Shown: positions 60,401 through 64,000 of the stretch, one piece after another
Layout of the letters: each line of letters opens with the position of its first letter
Numbering within the stretch: position 1 is the stretch's first letter
Origin: CAZSDU01 sp963662525
GTDB taxonomy: Bacteria > Bacteroidota > Bacteroidia > Bacteroidales > FEN-979
Assembly (NCBI GenBank): GCA_963662525.1
Contig: OY759717.1
Location: forward strand, 248,001-312,000
Direction: 5' to 3'
Length of the DNA: 64,000 nt
Program-made: the position numbers and the translations under genes
Notes under the pieces: model-generated
Databases searched by the model: none
What the model was told of the DNA's origin: nothing
What the model saw: only the letters and a program-made list of their open reading frames with translations

Positions 60401-61133
60401 GATTTCCGTTCCCGGTACTGTTTCAGGATCGAAATCTGTCTGGATGAATCTCTTTAATTACAGTGCGCTTAACACCCGCGACCAGTTAATCAGTCCGCCG
60501 ATGGATTTTACAAATTATATTTTAGTTACCCTGAATTTTCACCATGCCTATGCCCAGCGTGGTTCCTTAAAAGACTCTTTGATTGTGAAAATATCCGATG
60601 ACTGCGGAATCAATTGGACCCCGCTGCTTGCAACAGGACCCAATGGCAGCCCGGATGTTTTCGTGACCCATGCTCCGGAAGAAAATGCATTTTATCCGGA
60701 ATCAGCCAACGACTGGTGTGGCGGAAGCTATGGTGTCGGTTGCTATTCTTTAGACCTCACACCCTGGGCCAATAAGAAAAATATCAAGATCATGTTTGAA
60801 ACTTTTAATAGAAGTGGGAATAACCTTTTCATCAGCGATATACAGGTAAACGGCCCCGTTGGAAAACCAGAGGCAGAATCCGGAAAACTTGGTTTCCGTA
60901 TTTACCCGAATCCATCAAACGGACTGTTTACTTTGGAAAACATTCATAGCGGTCCCTCTTCAACTGTCAGCTTATATAATTCACAAGGAATGATTGTTTA
61001 CACAGCTGATTTACCTGAACATCATACGAGTCTGGCAAGAACATTGAATTTCAGCAAGTTCGCTAAAGGTATTTATTATATCCGCTTGATGTCGGAAGCC
61101 TGTGTTCAGGTTGAAAAAATTATCATAGAATAA
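57471..61133 (+). CDS. T9SS-exported Asp-box/PKD protein
   Basis: 1220 residues from the ATG at 57471 (MKKSFILLAIALCYVMSSKA, cleavage near KAQ); an ATG at 57387 would add an N-terminus upstream of the promoter. Residues ~120-760 hold sialidase/sortilin-like Asp-box repeats (STDGGNTW, STDGGTNW, STDNGETF, STDAGLTF, SNDGGTTW, SSNGGVTW, STNKGQSW). Two PKD-type domains follow (~770-855, ~858-945), then a jelly-roll domain (~948-1135) and a C-terminal sorting domain (FRIYPNPSNGLFTLENI, last ~80 residues) for type IX secretion. A secreted, perhaps polysaccharide-binding or -degrading protein; catalytic residues were not identified. Confidence 0.85.
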   Translation: MKKSFILLAIALCYVMSSKAQNNLPLIANDTSNNPYWIQMMQDPQANFFQTQRAFNLYWQNRPITKGCGWKVFKRWEYMMQSRINPDGSRQSPSETYDAMQSYEKNTRSVTGNWVNLGPTYIPSPGPAGYEGLGRLNVIGFHPSNPNKIYAGAPSGGFWKSDNAGDTWITTTDTIPTLGVSAIAIDQSNPERIFIGTGDRDAGDAPGLGVFVSTDGGNTWAPSKTGMGDKTVCRIIQHPSNSMIFLAATSSGVYRSTDGGTNWSQSKSGGFKDICFKPTDPSIVYAAYNADFYRSTDNGETFTKISSGLPSGQQRGVIAVTAANPNYVYFLVSDNNSGYKGLYRSTDAGLTFTTRSTSPNILNWDCGTTASGGQGWYDLALAVDPANAEVIYVGGVNVFKSNDGGTTWNINSHWYGGCGVPAVHADCHFLTFSPVNGKLYACNDGGLWTSSNGGVTWSDRTEGMTIGQIYKLGQSQTVKEKVINGFQDNGTYTYQADGWQQTGGGDGMECAIDWADASYIYYSIYNGDIFRKHNSSEKQVAGYNVNGESGAWVTPFILGENKSKFMFVGLKNIWRCNNVKVNNLSWTKISDNLAGSNNTDLAVLEQSPADTNVLYAARYDNKLFRTDNALDASPVWINISSNVPVSGTTSDIEASPIDPNIVYITINKRVYKSTNKGQSWTNITGGLPSINLNTIAYYKNSNEGLYVGTDAGVFYKDATLSDWIPYSDGLPDNGRMTELDIYYDNDSVSSDAIRGSTYGRGLWSSSMYNASPTADFQANNTLIPIGCSIDYTDLSSGVPTNFEWTFEGGIPSTSNVKNPAGIQYNVAGNYYVKLKVWNTSGSDSTTKIDYITVSSTLLPEIDFIADNRVPCTNDTVRFTDLTINCPVTWNWEFTPNTVTFLESTSNTSRNPVIRFNQSGPYEVRLSVSNGAGSNSLTRTAYILNGGYNLPFDASFENGLNGQHWQISNPDNYITWDTISVPGTVSGSKSVWMNLFNYSALNTRDQLISPPMDFTNYILVTLNFHHAYAQRGSLKDSLIVKISDDCGINWTPLLATGPNGSPDVFVTHAPEENAFYPESANDWCGGSYGVGCYSLDLTPWANKKNIKIMFETFNRSGNNLFISDIQVNGPVGKPEAESGKLGFRIYPNPSNGLFTLENIHSGPSSTVSLYNSQGMIVYTADLPEHHTSLARTLNFSKFAKGIYYIRLMSEACVQVEKIIIE

Positions 61134-61145
61134 TCCTGATACTGA

Positions 61146-61844
61146 ATGCATCTTTTTTATTCACCTGGTATTCATGGTAATCTTCATACCCTGAACGAGG
61201 AAGAATCGTGGCATACAGCAAAAGTACTGCGTTCAAAAGCAGGCGATACCCTTCATCTGACCGATGGAACCGGGAATTTCTATGAAGCTGAATTGACCAA
61301 GGTACATCCGAAAGCCTGCGAAGTATTGATCAAGAAGACCATACATGATTCCTTCAAAAGGCCGTGGAACCTTCATGTCGCAATAGCTCCGACCAAGAAT
61401 ATTGAACGGTTTGAATGGTTTCTGGAAAAGTCGACTGAAATTGGAATTGAAGAAATTACTCCATTAATCTGTGAACACTCGGAAAGGGATACAATAAAAT
61501 TGCCAAGACTTGAAAAAGTGATTATCTCGGCCATGAAACAATCACTAAAAGCCTACCTCCCGAAACTAAATTTGTCTCAGAAATTCAAGGATCTGATTCA
61601 AATGCAATTTCCCGGTCAAAAATTCATTGCCTATTGCGAAACTGGCAACGGGAATAACCTTCATGAGTTGTATAAAAATACCAGTGATGTGGTCATCCTG
61701 ATTGGACCTGAAGGAGATTTTTCTCCGACAGAGGTTGAAATGGCAAAAATCCATGGATTTGTCCCTGTAAGCCTGGGAAGAAGCCGTCTCCGGACAGAAA
61801 CCGCAGGAGTGGTAGTATGCCAGACAATTAACTTAATGATATGA
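61146..61844 (+). CDS. rsmE: 16S rRNA m3U1498 methyltransferase
   Basis: SPOUT-family methyltransferase acting on U1498. 232 residues. N-terminal PUA-like domain (EESWHTAKVLRSKAGDTLHL) and the knotted SAM site VILIGPEGDFSPTEVEMAKI with LGRSRLRTETAGVVVCQTI. Its stop overlaps the DUF4159 start by four bases (ATGA). Confidence 0.94.
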   Translation: MHLFYSPGIHGNLHTLNEEESWHTAKVLRSKAGDTLHLTDGTGNFYEAELTKVHPKACEVLIKKTIHDSFKRPWNLHVAIAPTKNIERFEWFLEKSTEIGIEEITPLICEHSERDTIKLPRLEKVIISAMKQSLKAYLPKLNLSQKFKDLIQMQFPGQKFIAYCETGNGNNLHELYKNTSDVVILIGPEGDFSPTEVEMAKIHGFVPVSLGRSRLRTETAGVVVCQTINLMI

Positions 61845-62539
61845 AACTCTTCTTTCCCCACTCCTCGCTCTTGGTTCAATTCCGCCGGAATATATTGATT
61901 TTTATCCTGCTTATACCTTTTATTACCTCCTCCTTTTCTCCTCCTTCTTATCAGATTGCTTTGCTCAAGTACAACGGAGGGGGTGACTGGTATGCCAACC
62001 CAACATCCCTGGTTAACCTGGTGAAGTTTAGCAACCAAAACCTTGGCACAAATATCAGCGAAAACATTGCAACAATTGATGCCGCAAGTGCTGAAATCGT
62101 TAATTATCCATTTATTCACCTGACAGGTCATGGCAATATTGTTTTTTCAGATCCGGAAATCAAGAACCTGCGCAATTACCTTATTGCCGGAGGTTTTCTG
62201 CATATCGACGACAACTATGGACTGGACAAATACATTCGCCCACAAATGAAAAAGGTATTTCCGGAACTTGAATTTATTGAACTCCCCATTGATCATCCCA
62301 TCTATCATCAGAAATACGAGTTTTCCAGGGGCTTGCCAAAAATTCATGAACATGATGGGAAAGCACCTCAGGGGTTCGGGTTGATCTATGAAGGCCGCCT
62401 TGTTTGTTTTTATACCTACGAATGCGATCTGGGAGACGGATGGGAAGATCCTGATGTTCATCATGATCCGGAGATAACACGCCAAAAAGCACTGCAAATG
62501 GGAGCGAATATCATGCAGTACGTGTTTACCGCAAAATAA
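61841..62539 (+). CDS. DUF4159 family exported protein
   Basis: 232 residues. An N-terminal membrane helix or signal (~16-36), then a DUF4159 fold: YQIALLKYNGGGDWYANPTS, PFIHLTGHGNIVFSDPEI, LIAGGFLHIDDNYGLDKYIR. The family resembles a class I glutamine-amidotransferase-like beta-helix-beta without known activity. Overlaps rsmE by four bases; hdrC follows after 23 bases. Confidence 0.82.
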   Translation: MKLFFPHSSLLVQFRRNILIFILLIPFITSSFSPPSYQIALLKYNGGGDWYANPTSLVNLVKFSNQNLGTNISENIATIDAASAEIVNYPFIHLTGHGNIVFSDPEIKNLRNYLIAGGFLHIDDNYGLDKYIRPQMKKVFPELEFIELPIDHPIYHQKYEFSRGLPKIHEHDGKAPQGFGLIYEGRLVCFYTYECDLGDGWEDPDVHHDPEITRQKALQMGANIMQYVFTAK

Positions 62540-62547
62540 TATTTGGT

Positions 62548-62555
62548 TATCTTTG
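62548..62555 (+). promoter_or_regulatory. -7 element directly before hdrC
   Basis: TATCTTTG matches TAnnTTTG and ends seven bases before the ATG, which would give a transcript with almost no leader. No TTG at -33. Confidence 0.35.
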
Positions 62556-62562
62556 TTTTTCT

Positions 62563-63282
62563 ATGGGAACACTCTATGACCAGTTATCAAAGGATGTCAG
62601 GTTTGTGGAAGGTCTTAAAGCCTGCCTGAATTGCGGTACATGTACAGCCATATGTCCGGCCGCTGAATTTTATGATTACCAGCCAAGAAAGATCGTTGAT
62701 GTTTGTCAAAGCCGGGACGATGTTCAGATTGAAGTTTTATTGAAAAGTGAAACTATCTGGTATTGTGGCGAATGTATGTCATGCGTGACCCGCTGCCCGA
62801 GAGGAAATGCACCGGGTTTACTGATTACAGCACTTCGATCGCTTTCACAGGAAATGGGTTATTTTATTGAATCTGAAAAAGGCCGGCAGCAACTTGCTGT
62901 GAAAAGAACCGTTGGTGACTGGATTTTGCATTACGGATACTGCCTTTATCCCTCAGAAATTTCACCCGATATGCATCCGGAACAAGGACCTATATGGGAA
63001 TGGGAGCATAAAAACATAGATGCTGTTATGGACCGCCTTGGGGCTAATTATAAAAAAACAGGCCCCGGTATTTTAAGGAAAATACCTCAGGAAGATCTTG
63101 ATGAAATTAAAAGAATTTTCGACGAAACCGGTGGAACTGAACGCTTTGAAAAAATTGAACGTTTCTCCAAAGAAAAAGCATCTGAAATGGGAATGAGCCT
63201 TGAAGATGGATTTGATAATGATTATTTCCGCCATATTTATACCACTAATAACAACAAGCATACGCAGTCACATGAAGATTGA
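62563..63282 (+). CDS. hdrC: Heterodisulfide-reductase subunit C-like ferredoxin
   Basis: 239 residues, two [4Fe-4S] cluster motifs: CLNCGTCTAICP near residue 21 and CGECMSCVTRCP near residue 68. The HdrC-like architecture and the neighbouring HdrB-like gene suggest an Hdr-type electron transfer complex. In non-methanogens such sets link ferredoxin or flavin to other redox carriers; the partner here is not visible. The C-terminal ~100 residues are helical and unassigned. Overlaps hdrB by 11 bases. Confidence 0.83.
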   Translation: MGTLYDQLSKDVRFVEGLKACLNCGTCTAICPAAEFYDYQPRKIVDVCQSRDDVQIEVLLKSETIWYCGECMSCVTRCPRGNAPGLLITALRSLSQEMGYFIESEKGRQQLAVKRTVGDWILHYGYCLYPSEISPDMHPEQGPIWEWEHKNIDAVMDRLGANYKKTGPGILRKIPQEDLDEIKRIFDETGGTERFEKIERFSKEKASEMGMSLEDGFDNDYFRHIYTTNNNKHTQSHED

Positions 63283-64000
63283 AGGAAAGCGGCAAATCTG
63301 GAATGATTACCAGAAAGATATTGCGGATGACCGATTTTTTTACGTCAGGAGCTGCGTACGTCAAAACTTTTTTCCGGGTTCTGAAAAAACATTTCTACGC
63401 ATTTTTAAAGAGGAATTACACAAAGATATCTATGAAAATGCCGCCCATACAACCTGTTCAGGTATTGGTTATCACAGTGATGTCGTTCCATTTGAAACAG
63501 CCATGACCATGGTTGCCCGGCAATTTGCCCTGATGACTGAATCGGGATATGAAAACTTTACTACCTCCTGCATTACATCTTTTGGTCTTTACACAGAGAT
63601 CCTTGAAACATGGCAACATTTTCCAGAAGTTGAAAATAGGGTCAGGCAGCATCTTTTTAAAGCCACAGGAAGAGAATTTAAAAAGCCAAAAAACCTTTCT
63701 CATGCCAGTGATATCACCTTTAAATTCAGGAAAGAAATTGCTGAAAAAGGTCCATATCGCCTGATCAACCACATCACTGGAGAACCATTGAAAGTGGTGG
63801 AACATATCGGTTGTCATTATTCCAAAATGTTCCCAAGTAAAGGAGTTGGCGGCGCAGAATATCCTTATGTACTCATTGGAATGATTGAAGATTGGGGAGG
63901 TGAAGTCATCGATTATCCAGAAAGACGACATTGCTGCGGATTCGGATTCAGACAATACCTGGTCCAGGCAAACCGGGGATATTCTCTCGCTTGTTCGAAA
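63272..64000 (+). CDS. hdrB: Heterodisulfide-reductase subunit B-like protein, 3'-truncated
   Basis: The ATG at 63272 opens a frame of 243 codons that runs off the window with no stop. It starts MKIEGKRQIWNDYQKDIADD. The second CCG domain is visible as HIGCHYSKMF, then HCCGFGF and a further Cys near the edge (SLACSK), matching the Cx(n)CCGx(n)CxxC pattern of HdrB-type cluster-binding proteins. In the first half the expected CCG motif is degenerate (TCSGIGYHSDVV, SCITSFGLY). It overlaps hdrC by 11 bases, implying coupled translation and one complex. Confidence 0.82.
   Translation, partial: MKIEGKRQIWNDYQKDIADDRFFYVRSCVRQNFFPGSEKTFLRIFKEELHKDIYENAAHTTCSGIGYHSDVVPFETAMTMVARQFALMTESGYENFTTSCITSFGLYTEILETWQHFPEVENRVRQHLFKATGREFKKPKNLSHASDITFKFRKEIAEKGPYRLINHITGEPLKVVEHIGCHYSKMFPSKGVGGAEYPYVLIGMIEDWGGEVIDYPERRHCCGFGFRQYLVQANRGYSLACSK

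Noticed and set aside
63458..63955. 165-codon minus-strand frame at the right edge
   Set aside because: It is antisense to the HdrB-like gene, which has a long open frame, CCG motif and overlap with hdrC.
1..64000. CRISPR arrays, tRNA or rRNA genes, insertion sequences, prophage
   Set aside because: No direct repeats with spacers, cloverleaf-like sequences, transposase or phage-like genes were seen in the few non-coding stretches.

Overview
The window is a chromosomal segment of a Bacteroidota (Bacteroidetes) bacterium, most likely from the anaerobic or gliding/secreting side of the phylum (Bacteroidales or a relative). The evidence is: a merged str-S10-spc-alpha operon that lacks tuf and adk and ends in eno; promoters of the Bacteroidetes TTG / TAnnTTTG type with little Shine-Dalgarno sequence; phylum-typical families (DUF4290 beside murA, DUF4492 beside cydAB, DUF4159, LruC-domain protein); and a type IX secretion (T9SS) C-terminal sorting domain. 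GC content looks moderate (an eye estimate in the low forties). I see no rRNA or tRNA genes, CRISPR arrays, insertion sequences or prophage genes.

Layout. 1-2253: a TPR protein cut by the left edge, convergent with an outer-membrane barrel/SPOR protein. 2325-22093 (minus strand): one long ribosomal operon running rpsL-rpsG-fusA-(S10/spc genes)-secY-map-infA-rpmJ-rpsM-rpsK-rpsD-rpoA-rplQ-eno. It has two matching promoters in front of rpsL, a possibly structured leader, and a strong intrinsic terminator after eno. 22121-26750 (minus): a membrane-anchored methyltransferase, then a cell-surface group made of a lipoprotein with a thioester-domain-like C-terminus, an LruC-domain secreted protein and a small lipoprotein. 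26964-36379: pcrA/uvrD helicase, an NTF2-Cache lipoprotein, DUF4290-murA, grpE-dnaJ, and a NatAB-like ABC exporter. 36382-38815 (minus): arginine decarboxylase plus a deoxyhypusine-synthase-like enzyme, a polyamine pair. 38994-49128: a helical-repeat protein, a DUF1036-like protein, fused secDF with its own promoter and terminator, a PorE-like OmpA-family protein, purM, prfA, pyrF. 49167-57323: ilvE (minus), htpG, lemA, two TPM-domain proteins, DUF4492, cydAB. 57471-64000: a large T9SS-exported Asp-box/PKD protein, rsmE, DUF4159, hdrC-like and an hdrB-like gene cut by the right edge.

The most notable non-genic signal is a 39-bp module shared, without gaps, by the regions in front of grpE-dnaJ (32227-32265) and htpG (50309-50347). 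Three exact blocks (CATTTTGTC, TGGCA, ATTTGATC) sit at identical spacing. This looks like a shared chaperone promoter or operator that differs from the ordinary TAnnTTTG promoters elsewhere in the window. Other points of interest are the Cys/Gln thioester-like domain in a lipoprotein, an aspartic-protease-like fold without its catalytic motif at the end of the PorE-like protein, a MurA with Asp in place of the fosfomycin-target Cys, the paired str promoters with a hairpin-rich leader, and a palindromic element inside the spc cluster.
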